From Flavobacteriia bacterium 40-80 (GTDB lineage: Bacteria > Bacteroidota > Bacteroidia > Flavobacteriales_D > Crocinitomicaceae): DNA of 64,000 nucleotides. Positions within the stretch are counted from its first letter, which is position 1; each line of letters begins with the position of its first letter. Under the pieces are notes generated by a model, which made no database searches, was not told the DNA's origin, and saw only the letters and a program-made list of their open reading frames with translations. The translations under genes were made by a program, and so were the position numbers. This document shows positions 8,929-16,965 of this stretch, piece after piece. The stretch covers positions 1 to 64,000 of the forward strand of contig MKVF01000027.1 in the NCBI GenBank assembly GCA_001899145.1. Reading direction: 5' to 3'.

Positions 8929-11900
8929 ATGCTTCAATTGCTTTTCTTCGTTTTCTTCTTCTTTTAAAGAAGCTTTTGATGTTATCGAACATATAATAAA
9001 CACCCGGGACAAGGAAGACTGTCAAAACCATAGAAGATGTCAGACCTCCGATAATTACCCAAGCCATCCCGTTCTTCACTTCGGCACCATCACCTGTTGC
9101 CATAGCGATCGGCAACATACCGAAAACCATTGCCAGCGTGGTCATCATGATCGGGCGAAGACGCTCCTTCCCTGCTTCAACCAACGCTTCATATACTGTC
9201 TTTCCTTCAGCTACCTGATGGTTCGCAAAATCGACGATCAAAATAGCATTCTTGGCAACCAGACCGAGGAGCATGATCAGACCGAGCATCGCGAAAATTG
9301 ACAGCTGATTCATTGTAAGTGCCAATGCAAGAAATGCTCCAACAAATGACACCGGAATGGAAAACAAGACAATGAACGGCGATAATACACTTTCATAAAG
9401 TGCCACCATGATAAAATAAATCAGAAGAATTCCCAGTCCTAATGACATCACCAAACTCTTCATGGAATCTTCCATATTTTCCGCAGCACCGATAAATTTT
9501 ATTTCTGTTCCTGCCGGAAATTCGGTTTTCGAAATCTTTGCCTTGATTTCATTAACGATATCTCCTAAGGAACGATTAACCGTTGCAGCAAATATTTTAA
9601 CAGAAGCCATACGATCCAGTCGTTCACGTACGGACTGTCCATCCACCTCATAGATCGAAGCGACATCCTGCAGACGAACGATACTTCCCCGCTGATTCTG
9701 AATCGTTAGGTTCCTTACGTCATTAATGGAATACTTATCTGCTTTATCCAGCATAATATTGATATCGTATTCCTCTCCTTTATCTTTAAAACGCGTATCG
9801 TCATTCCCCTGATATGCCAGCTGAACAGCTGCACCGATCTCTGCAACGGATAAGCCATACATTGCGGTTTTCTCTCTGTCAATATCAATAGCAATGTCTT
9901 TTTTAGGTGTTTTTGTCGAATATCTTACGAAATCCGTCCCGGGAACACTGTTGATGATGTCAAACAGCATCGCTGCTCCTTTTCTCACGCTATCTAATTC
10001 CGTTCCCTTCACTGCCACCTGAATCGGAACATCGTTCCCCATCAGACCTACAGGAGTAACAATTAATTTTATTCCGGGATATTTCTCCAGCGAGTCACGA
10101 ACGCGCTGACCGAATTCATCGGTTGAATAATCCCGTTCTTTTTTATCGACCAGCTGAACAGTGATCTCTGCAAGGTTACTGTTTGCTGCTGAATTGGAAG
10201 AAACCTCTCCTGATTGTGTACCTACATTCGAGAATACTTTTGTAACATCCGGATCCCGCAGCAGCATTTTTTCAATTTCACCTACCACCTGATTCGTCTG
10301 TGACAACGTATTTTCAGGAGATAAATCTATTAACAAGCTTAGCTCGGCTCTGTCAGCAGGCTGCATGAAAGTACCGCTGATAAATCCTTTGACAGGAAGC
10401 AAAATTACTGTAGAGACAAAAAGTGTCGTAATAATCGCTGCTGTGATCAGCTTGTGATTTAATGTCCATTTTAAAACTGAAACATAAATATCTCTTATTG
10501 CGTCAAGAATCCCTTCAAACCATAAGTTTGCTCTGCCCCACAGATTATCTTTTGTCAGATGCTCCAACTTACCCCAGCGGGAAGCCAGCATAGGTGTCAG
10601 TGTAAAAGCCACTACTAACGACATCAGCGTGGAGAACACGATTACCAGGGAGAATTCACGGAGAATATTACCTATCAATCCTGTGGAAAGTGCCAGCGGA
10701 AGGAATACCACGACGTCCACCAAGGTAATAGAAAGTGCCGTAAACCCGATTTCATTACGTCCTTCTAATGCCGCTATTCGCTTGTGTTTTCCCATTTCCA
10801 TGTGGCGGTAAATATTTTCCAGAACCACAATACTGTCATCCACAAGAATACCAACCACCAGGGACAATGCCATCAAGGTCATCAGGTTCAGCGAGAAGCC
10901 GAATACCCACATTAAAATGAAAGTCGGAATCATTGCCGACGGAATGGCGATCAATACAAACATGGATGATCTCAGCGAGTGCAGGAAGAATACCATTACA
11001 GCCGCTACAATAATGATTGCCAGGTATAAATCGTGCATTACCGCATCAGCTGAAGCCAGCGTATAGACTGACTGATCCGACGCGATCATATAATCAAAGT
11101 TGATATCCTTGTATCTTTCTTTTACATCAGCCAGCTTCTTCTGAATGCCCTGTGCTACTGATACGGTATTCGCATCTGTCTGCTTTAAAACCTGGATACC
11201 GATTCCCGGTTTCCCGTTGATCCGGTTCAGCGTCGTAGGTTCTGCCTGTCCGTCCGTTACAGTTGCAATATCCCGCAAAAGTATTCTGGATCCACCTGCA
11301 TCCTGCTTGATGATCAGGTCTTTCAGAACTTCTATATCTGTAATTTTTGCATCCAGCCGTAAAGAGAACCTGGAATCGTCATTCTGAACATTTCCCGCCG
11401 GAAAAGACATACCGCCTCTTGCAATCATCGCCTGGACATTTGCAGGACTGATATTATAGGCGGATAATTTATCATTATCCAGCTTCACTTCGATCTGGCG
11501 TTCAACTCCTCCGATCAGGTTGATCTGCGCCACACCCGGAACGTTCGTTAAAAGCGGCTTGATCTTCAGATCGACCAGGTCGTACATTTCCGTAGATGAC
11601 AAATTAGAAGTTGCTGTCAGCTTCACGATCGGCAAGTCATCCAGCGAGAAACGGGATACAACCGGCTCGTCCACTCCGTCCGGAAGCAGTGACAAGATCT
11701 GTGAGATCTTACGTTCGGCATCCTGCTGAGCTTTTACCGCATCTTCTCCCTGATTCAGCTCTATTGTAATAACAGAGATGCTTTCCCGGGAAGAAGAGCT
11801 GACAGATTTAAGCCCTTCTAAAGAAGAAACAGCCTCTTCAATGTGTTTTGTAATACTGTTCTCGACCTCATCGGAAGATGCTCCCGGATAAATAGTCTGA

Positions 11901-12043
11901 ACTAATACAACTGGTATATCGAACTTTGGCAATAAGTTATAGTTCAGTGTCCTGTAACTTATAAAACCAAAGAGCACCAGACAAACGAAAACTACTGTTA
12001 TCAGTAATGGTCGTTTTATCGCTATCTCGGTAATTGAAGCCAT
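8927..12043 (-). CDS. RND-family efflux pump, inner-membrane permease (AcrB/HAE1-like)
   Basis: The proton-driven pump of a tripartite efflux system, 1038 residues, the normal size for the hydrophobe/amphiphile efflux group. It opens with the usual ITEIAIKRPLLITVV first helix. The proton-relay pair D402-D403 lies in GILVDDSIVVLENI of TM4. The two large periplasmic porter loops and the second-half helix block (MLGLIMLLGLVAKNAILIVDFAN) are present. It is the last gene of the operon, 2 bp after the adaptor, downstream of a TolC-like gene and a GbsR/MarR-type regulator. Substrates cannot be predicted, but the regulator suggests induction by a small toxic molecule. Confidence 0.96.
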   Translation of the reverse strand: MASITEIAIKRPLLITVVFVCLVLFGFISYRTLNYNLLPKFDIPVVLVQTIYPGASSDEVENSITKHIEEAVSSLEGLKSVSSSSRESISVITIELNQGEDAVKAQQDAERKISQILSLLPDGVDEPVVSRFSLDDLPIVKLTATSNLSSTEMYDLVDLKIKPLLTNVPGVAQINLIGGVERQIEVKLDNDKLSAYNISPANVQAMIARGGMSFPAGNVQNDDSRFSLRLDAKITDIEVLKDLIIKQDAGGSRILLRDIATVTDGQAEPTTLNRINGKPGIGIQVLKQTDANTVSVAQGIQKKLADVKERYKDINFDYMIASDQSVYTLASADAVMHDLYLAIIIVAAVMVFFLHSLRSSMFVLIAIPSAMIPTFILMWVFGFSLNLMTLMALSLVVGILVDDSIVVLENIYRHMEMGKHKRIAALEGRNEIGFTALSITLVDVVVFLPLALSTGLIGNILREFSLVIVFSTLMSLVVAFTLTPMLASRWGKLEHLTKDNLWGRANLWFEGILDAIRDIYVSVLKWTLNHKLITAAIITTLFVSTVILLPVKGFISGTFMQPADRAELSLLIDLSPENTLSQTNQVVGEIEKMLLRDPDVTKVFSNVGTQSGEVSSNSAANSNLAEITVQLVDKKERDYSTDEFGQRVRDSLEKYPGIKLIVTPVGLMGNDVPIQVAVKGTELDSVRKGAAMLFDIINSVPGTDFVRYSTKTPKKDIAIDIDREKTAMYGLSVAEIGAAVQLAYQGNDDTRFKDKGEEYDINIMLDKADKYSINDVRNLTIQNQRGSIVRLQDVASIYEVDGQSVRERLDRMASVKIFAATVNRSLGDIVNEIKAKISKTEFPAGTEIKFIGAAENMEDSMKSLVMSLGLGILLIYFIMVALYESVLSPFIVLFSIPVSFVGAFLALALTMNQLSIFAMLGLIMLLGLVAKNAILIVDFANHQVAEGKTVYEALVEAGKERLRPIMMTTLAMVFGMLPIAMATGDGAEVKNGMAWVIIGGLTSSMVLTVFLVPGVYYMFDNIKSFFKRRRKRRKAIEA

Positions 12044-12045
12044 GA

Positions 12046-13113
12046 TTATTTACTTTCTTTTGCTTGAATTAAACTTTTATCTACAATATTGATCTGACCG
12101 TCGATTACAACTTTTTCATTTTCTTTAAGCCCTTCAACAACCTCAATATATTCACCATTTTCACGTCCGACACGGATAGTTCTTCTTTCTGCCCTGTCTC
12201 CGTTCTGAACATATACATACGCATTTTTCACTCCTTCTACCAATGCTTTTTTAGGAACCTGAAGTACGTCTTCTTTTCTGTCCATCTCGAATTTTACATT
12301 CACATAAGTACCTGCTTTTAACTCAGGATTTTCTTTTACACGAACCTGAACTTCGATTTTGTAGTTATAATTATTGTCTGCGCTCGGCGCGATGTAGGTT
12401 ACTTTTCCTTTGAATGACTTATCCGGGAAAACAGAAGCGGAAATATGTGCTTCCTGGTTCATTTTAATAAACCTTACTTCGCTTTGATTGACATAGACAT
12501 AAATTTTAAGCACATCTACATCTACTACCGTAGCAACCGGAGAACCTGCACTCACAAACTCGCCCGCAACGTACTTTTTATCGATAATTGTTCCTGCAAC
12601 AGGAGATTTAATGTACGAATCACTGAGCTGCTGCTTTAGCTGCTCCAGCTCCAGCAATCTTGATTCATATGCATATTTGGAATCCAGGTATTGCGTCTCG
12701 GAAAGTGCTTTCCCTTCAAACAATTCTTTATTTCTGTCTAAATCGGTTTTCAATTTATCAGCTGTCAGCTGAAGGTTTTTCAGCTGAACGTTCAGCGTCT
12801 TCGTATCAATTTTACCGATCGTCTGATCTTTTCCGACTTTTGATCCCAACTGAATGGATAACGATTCCAGCTTACCGGACATGCTTGGTGCGATGGTTGC
12901 TTTTTCATTCGGTTCCACAATTGACGGACGGATAATTGCTCCTGACAATTCCAGCATTTTCACCGATTCAACATTTACAGCTACCGGGATATGTGACCGG
13001 TCAATCACTTCTTTTCCTTTTTCAATTACTTTTTTATTTGCTGATAATTTCACCACAGCAAATACAACACACACCGCAATAATAATGACAGCGATTATTC
13101 CTTTCTTTTTCAT
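12046..13113 (-). CDS. RND efflux periplasmic adaptor (HlyD/MFP family)
   Basis: Membrane-fusion protein linking the RND pump to the outer-membrane channel, 355 residues. It has an N-terminal membrane anchor (GIIAVIIIAVCVVFAVV), split lipoyl halves (APSMSGKLESLSIQLGSKV and SPVAGTIIDKKYVAGEFVSAG) around a long alpha-hairpin (about residues 105-165), then beta-barrel and membrane-proximal domains (KAGTYVNVKFEM, VPKKALVEG). There is no lipobox, so it is anchored by the N-terminal helix. The start overlaps the last base of the TolC-like stop, showing tight operon organisation. Confidence 0.94.
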   Translation of the reverse strand: MKKKGIIAVIIIAVCVVFAVVKLSANKKVIEKGKEVIDRSHIPVAVNVESVKMLELSGAIIRPSIVEPNEKATIAPSMSGKLESLSIQLGSKVGKDQTIGKIDTKTLNVQLKNLQLTADKLKTDLDRNKELFEGKALSETQYLDSKYAYESRLLELEQLKQQLSDSYIKSPVAGTIIDKKYVAGEFVSAGSPVATVVDVDVLKIYVYVNQSEVRFIKMNQEAHISASVFPDKSFKGKVTYIAPSADNNYNYKIEVQVRVKENPELKAGTYVNVKFEMDRKEDVLQVPKKALVEGVKNAYVYVQNGDRAERRTIRVGRENGEYIEVVEGLKENEKVVIDGQINIVDKSLIQAKESK

Positions 13114-14441
13114 TATTTATTATTTAAATAGTTAGATAAATTACCTTTTGATTTTTCGAAATCTAAACGGGAAGACAGCATATTGACAAGTGATGTCAGG
13201 TAATTTGTCTGTGCTTCCTTATAGCTATAATCCGCGTTTAAAAAGTCAGATAAAGAAGATGCTCCTTTCTGGTAAGAAAGATTTGTTACTTCATATACTT
13301 CTTTTGCTAAATTAAGGTTCTCTAAATTTGTCGTATAGCTTGTATGCGCTTCGATCAGCTTCGTTCTGGAATTCAGGTATTCCACCTTATAATTTTCTTC
13401 CATAATAGTAGATTGCGCTTTTAGGTTTTCCAGTTGAATACGTTGTTTATTATAATTCGTATTTACTTTCAATCCGTTGAAGATCGGAACGTTTAGCTTC
13501 AATCCGATGGAAGCAAAGTCATAAAAATTATTCCAGGAATCTTTAAACGTCTGAGCATAGGAATTGGCTCCGTATCTCGCGTATCCGCTCAGCGTTGGTA
13601 AAAAGGAATATTTTGTCACTCTTGTATTTAATTCCTGCAATTTTATATTCATCTGGTTGATTTTATAATCCAGCCGCTCCGATACATTTATCTGTGCTTC
13701 TCCGGGCAAAGCAGTATCCTCCAGCTCTTTCTGATCTTCATTGATCTGTAGATCACTGTCAATCGGTAAGCCGATCACTACTTTCAAACGGTTGATTGCA
13801 ACATTTTTAGATGTTTGAACCAGGCTTAATTGTGAAATGATATTGTTATAGGCCACTTTAATCCGGTCATGATCCACTTTCTTCACCACTCCTTTTGCCA
13901 ATTGTAATTCCATGATTCTGACAAGCTCTGTATATTGATCTCTGCTGTCCTCCAGTAATTTAATCTGCTGGCTGACGATAAGCACCTGGTAATAAGACAT
14001 TGCAACGTTGTAGATCAGGTCTTCTATTGTCTTTTCTGAATTCAGGTTAGAAAGCTCTTCGTAATCTTTCATTCCTTTCATTCCGATTATTGCTGCCTGA
14101 TCGTAAATTTTCTGCTCCAGCTGGATAGTGGCAGAGTTTGCATTCGGAGAACCCATTTTTATACGGAGCTCTTCCGGTGAAAAACCTCCTGCCGGAATTA
14201 CCGTTACCGGTAGCTTCGCATTGTAATCAAGGCTTCCGCTTGCATTAAGTGAAGGCAGATAAGGAGCGTATAAGTCCCGCTTATTGTATTTAAACATTTC
14301 CAATTCGTTTTTGGAAAGTGTTACGTAGGGTGAGTGTTCTAATCCATAATTCAAACACTGGCTTAAATCCATCACATTTGATTGAGCTTTTAACTGACTC
14401 CCCGTCACCAGAAGCACCAATAGTAATTTAATTTTAGACAT
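13113..14441 (-). CDS. TolC-family outer-membrane efflux channel
   Basis: Outer-membrane factor of the tripartite pump. The ATG at 14441 gives MSKIKLLLVLLVTGSQLKAQ, a clean signal peptide, and leaves a 2-bp gap to the upstream regulator; an in-frame TTG/ATG further up would overlap the regulator and spoil the signal peptide. The mature part is two Gln/Asn/Leu-rich alpha-helical halves of the OEP type (e.g. YNVAMSYYQVLIVSQQIKLL and TNLSYQKGASSLSDFLNADY). The length of about 442 residues is normal. It is cotranscribed with the adaptor and pump. Confidence 0.94.
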   Translation of the reverse strand: MSKIKLLLVLLVTGSQLKAQSNVMDLSQCLNYGLEHSPYVTLSKNELEMFKYNKRDLYAPYLPSLNASGSLDYNAKLPVTVIPAGGFSPEELRIKMGSPNANSATIQLEQKIYDQAAIIGMKGMKDYEELSNLNSEKTIEDLIYNVAMSYYQVLIVSQQIKLLEDSRDQYTELVRIMELQLAKGVVKKVDHDRIKVAYNNIISQLSLVQTSKNVAINRLKVVIGLPIDSDLQINEDQKELEDTALPGEAQINVSERLDYKINQMNIKLQELNTRVTKYSFLPTLSGYARYGANSYAQTFKDSWNNFYDFASIGLKLNVPIFNGLKVNTNYNKQRIQLENLKAQSTIMEENYKVEYLNSRTKLIEAHTSYTTNLENLNLAKEVYEVTNLSYQKGASSLSDFLNADYSYKEAQTNYLTSLVNMLSSRLDFEKSKGNLSNYLNNK

Positions 14442-14443
14442 AG

Positions 14444-14941
14444 TTATTTTGTTGTTCTTATTGTTTTTGTTTCCCATTTTTCATAGATCCCCGATAATTC
14501 TGTTATTACATATTGAATAAAACTGGACAGGTCGTCTATCGAATTATTAAAATCAACTGTTTTATCCGTTCTTACTTTCCGGATTTCATTCAATAAATTA
14601 GTAAAGCTTACCAAATGATTAAATTCCTCTGTAAAAGACTTTTTCCAGGTCTCAATATTTGACCGGAAATAACGCTTTCTGTCTCCGGTTTTCGTAACAT
14701 ATTCAATTCTTTTCGCCACTAACAGAAAATTGATCCCGTTACTCGTTGCGCTTTTGCTCAGGTTAAGTGTCTCTCTGATTTCATCAAAGGTCAGCTCTAT
14801 TTTATCTGAAACAAGCAGCAACGCAGAAATTCTGGCAGAAGCAGGTTGTAATCCATGCTCACAGCCAAAAACCCCGACTCTTTCAATAAGCTCCAATTGC
14901 TTGTCAGAAAGAGGAACAATATTGTTTCTACAAATTTTCAT
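14444..14941 (-). CDS. GbsR/MarR-type transcriptional regulator of the efflux operon
   Basis: A 165-residue winged-helix protein. Residues about 35-90 form the HTH (LTFDEIRETLNLSKSATSNGINFLLVAKRIEYV, followed by the GDRKRYFR wing) and the C terminus is a helical dimerisation segment. This architecture matches the GbsR branch of MarR-like regulators common ahead of RND operons in Bacteroidota. It is the first gene of the operon and ends 2 bp before the TolC-like gene, so autoregulation is likely. A candidate operator overlaps its promoter just upstream. The ligand is unknown. Confidence 0.88.
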   Translation of the reverse strand: MKICRNNIVPLSDKQLELIERVGVFGCEHGLQPASARISALLLVSDKIELTFDEIRETLNLSKSATSNGINFLLVAKRIEYVTKTGDRKRYFRSNIETWKKSFTEEFNHLVSFTNLLNEIRKVRTDKTVDFNNSIDDLSSFIQYVITELSGIYEKWETKTIRTTK

Positions 14942-14945
14942 GGGG

Positions 14946-14988
14946 CAAAGATATAGGAAAAAAAGAATTAGTTCTTTTATTTAAGAAC
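14946..14988 (-). promoter_or_regulatory. Efflux-operon promoter with overlapping inverted-repeat operator
   Basis: On the minus strand TATCTTTG (14953-14946) matches TAnnTTTG and ends only 4 nt before the regulator ATG. Immediately upstream are three related half-sites: AAGAA (14963-14967), GTTCTT (14971-14976) and AAGAAC (14983-14988). The first two, and the last two, each form an inverted pair (AAGAA-N4-TTCTT and GTTCTT-N6-AAGAAC). This is where an autorepressor would bind. Confidence 0.5.
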
Positions 14989-15158
14989 CAAAAAAACTTA
15001 AATCTGCATTTTTAGTAGTCTGTTAACAAATGAGAGGGTGAATATCATCTTGCTGCATTTGTCATTCACGGATCTGAAACATCCGTGCAAAGACATTTAA
15101 GTACTGATAATCATGGGCTAATGTTTTAATTCCTGCAGGAGCAGGCGCTGAAAGCCGC

Positions 15159-15701
15159 TTATCTTACTTTCATTCCTTTCACCACCTTAGTACGGCCGTA
15201 CGATTTGTTCAGCTTTTTAACGGAAACCATCAAAAAGGCATTACCGCTTTCACTATTGATGTAATATGTTTTATCATTATAAGCAACTTTACCCTTTGTG
15301 CCGCCGGAATAATCCGCTACCAGATAGTACCTGCCATTACTGTCATTTTTACGGACTGCAAATTTCAGAAAATTATTTTTCCCTTGTTCAAAGCGGATAT
15401 ATACATTACCGTTCTCGTCGTTTTTTTCAAAAACACACTTTGTCTGCGGTTGAATCACAATCCGGTAGTTTTTATTATTTTGAGAAACTACGATTTTTCC
15501 ATCTTCCACACGTTGTGCTTCCGAGGAATTGCTTGCTTCCAGGACAATGTACTGTGAAGTAAAAAACTGCACTTGTTTCATTGTAATGTCCGTAAGGTCG
15601 TATTTTTCGATTACAGCTTTTGTAAACGGTACTTTTGTAGCACAAGCTGTTGTAAGAACAGTAACTGTCAATAATCCAAATACAAGTTTAAACATACCCA
15701 T
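15159..15701 (-). CDS. Putative lipoprotein of unknown function
   Basis: A 180-residue protein with an N-terminal signal and lipobox (LLTVTVLTTAC), so it is predicted to be a lipid-anchored envelope protein. The mature part is rich in beta-strand-like segments (YIVLEAS, GKIVVSQNNKNYRIVIQ, YYLVADYSGGTKGKVAYNDKTYYI) and ends in a basic tail (GRTKVVKGMKVR). I do not recognise a family. It stands alone between the efflux operon and a divergent MBL hydrolase. A TAnnTTTG-like TATTTTTG on the minus strand (15725-15718) may be its promoter. M3 is an alternative start. Confidence 0.75.
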   Translation of the reverse strand: MGMFKLVFGLLTVTVLTTACATKVPFTKAVIEKYDLTDITMKQVQFFTSQYIVLEASNSSEAQRVEDGKIVVSQNNKNYRIVIQPQTKCVFEKNDENGNVYIRFEQGKNNFLKFAVRKNDSNGRYYLVADYSGGTKGKVAYNDKTYYINSESGNAFLMVSVKKLNKSYGRTKVVKGMKVR

Positions 15702-15758
15702 AGTTCCAGATTTTAATCAAAAATAAGTAATTTGCAGCGCAAAAATAATATTAAACGC

Positions 15759-16406
15759 ATGAGTATTCATATTCGTACCTATACTTTCAATCCTTTTCAG
15801 GAAAACACTTACCTGATTCATGATGATCAAAATAATGCTGTCATCGTTGATCCGGGCTGTTATACAGCACAGGAACGTGAAGTACTGGATGAATTCATAC
15901 AAAATAATGATCTCAAAATTCACGCCATTTTAAATACACACTGCCATATTGATCATGTCCTGGGAAATGCTCATTTAGCGCGGACTTACAGTGTGGATAT
16001 TATCGCCCATGAAGGAGAGCTGAGCACTCTGAGCATGGTAGGCCCTTCCGCGCAGCTGTATGGTTTTACAGGATATGAGCCATCTCCACTGCCAACCATT
16101 TTTGTGGAAGAAGGTGATGAGCTGACATTCGGAGAGATCAGGTTCAAAGTGATTTTCGCTCCCGGGCACAGCATTGCTCATATTGCTTTTTACAACGAAG
16201 AAAACGCTGTTCTTATGGGAGGAGATATTCTGTTCAAAGGAAGCTTCGGGCGCTATGACCTTCCAGGAGGAAGCCTTGAAACATTGAAAAATTCCATCCG
16301 GACGAAGATCTTCACTTTACCCGAAAATACGGTCGTTTATCCGGGGCATGGCCCTGAAACAACAATAGGATCAGAGAAAAGCTCCAATCCTATTCTGCAT
16401 TATTAA
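15759..16406 (+). CDS. MBL-fold metallo-hydrolase (glyoxalase II-like)
   Basis: A 215-residue cytoplasmic metallo-beta-lactamase-fold hydrolase. The metal motif HCHIDH covers H61, H63, D65 and H66. Further ligands fall in FAPGHSIAHI, MGGDILF and VYPGHGPETTIG, which together define the hydroxyacylglutathione hydrolase-like (GloB/YcbL) subgroup. I start at the ATG at 15759 (MSIHIRTYTFNPFQENTYLI), the usual N terminus of the family, and not at an in-frame TTG 27 nt upstream. It converges with the biotin-carrier gene with only 6 bp between stop codons. The exact thioester substrate is not known. Confidence 0.9.
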   Translation: MSIHIRTYTFNPFQENTYLIHDDQNNAVIVDPGCYTAQEREVLDEFIQNNDLKIHAILNTHCHIDHVLGNAHLARTYSVDIIAHEGELSTLSMVGPSAQLYGFTGYEPSPLPTIFVEEGDELTFGEIRFKVIFAPGHSIAHIAFYNEENAVLMGGDILFKGSFGRYDLPGGSLETLKNSIRTKIFTLPENTVVYPGHGPETTIGSEKSSNPILHY

Positions 16407-16412
16407 AATTTA

Positions 16413-16880
16413 TTATTCAAAAGAAATAAGCACGGCGCCTTTGTCCACAACGGCGTCCGGTGCGACTTCAACCGACTTCACGATTCCCACACCTTCGGAT
16501 TTCAGGACATTCTCCATCTTCATTGCTTCCAATGTCAGCAGCGCCTCTCCTACTCCGACTTCCTGCCCCGCAACCACACCGATGGATACTACGCGTCCCG
16601 GCATCGGAGCTTTCAGCACCTGAAGCTTCCGGACTTTCGGTTTATTCAGGCCAAGCTCTTCGATCAGCTGATCCAGAGGACCTTCTTTGTAGATCGTAAA
16701 TTCCCGGTGATTGATTTTCACTTTCAGGGTGCGCTCTTCCAGTCTTTCTTCCAGAATTTCGCCAAAAAAATCCTTCCCTTGATGATGAATTTTAAAAAAA
16801 GTGTCGTTTTCCCACTCGATCGCTGCGCCGGAATTTAAAGTAGCTGATTTACCGTCTATCTTCCAATTATTGTTTTTCAT
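16413..16880 (-). CDS. Biotin carboxyl carrier protein subunit of a biotin-dependent carboxylase
   Basis: A 155-residue protein with a C-terminal biotinyl domain. The motif EAMKMEN places the biotin-accepting lysine at K121, and the hairpin APMPGRVVSIGVVAGQEV and a closing VVDKGAVLISFE complete the fold. The N-terminal half (residues 1-80) is the region found in Bacteroidota carriers annotated as acetyl-CoA or propionyl-CoA carboxylase biotin subunits. The carboxylase and transferase partners are not adjacent, so the acyl substrate is unresolved. The ATG at 16880 was used; a TTG at 16913 would add 11 residues. Confidence 0.88.
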   Translation of the reverse strand: MKNNNWKIDGKSATLNSGAAIEWENDTFFKIHHQGKDFFGEILEERLEERTLKVKINHREFTIYKEGPLDQLIEELGLNKPKVRKLQVLKAPMPGRVVSIGVVAGQEVGVGEALLTLEAMKMENVLKSEGVGIVKSVEVAPDAVVDKGAVLISFE

Positions 16881-16934
16881 CAAGTAAAATTTATCTTTTA
16901 CAATATTACGCAATAAATGTCTTAAATAGAATAC

Positions 16935-16942
16935 TATCTTTG
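16935..16942 (+). promoter_or_regulatory. Probable -7 element of the M1 aminopeptidase gene
   Basis: TATCTTTG matches TAnnTTTG and lies 23 nt before the ATG at 16966, in the short gap between two divergent genes. Confidence 0.45.
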
Positions 16943-16965
16943 AATAAAAACTTTATTTCTAAGGG

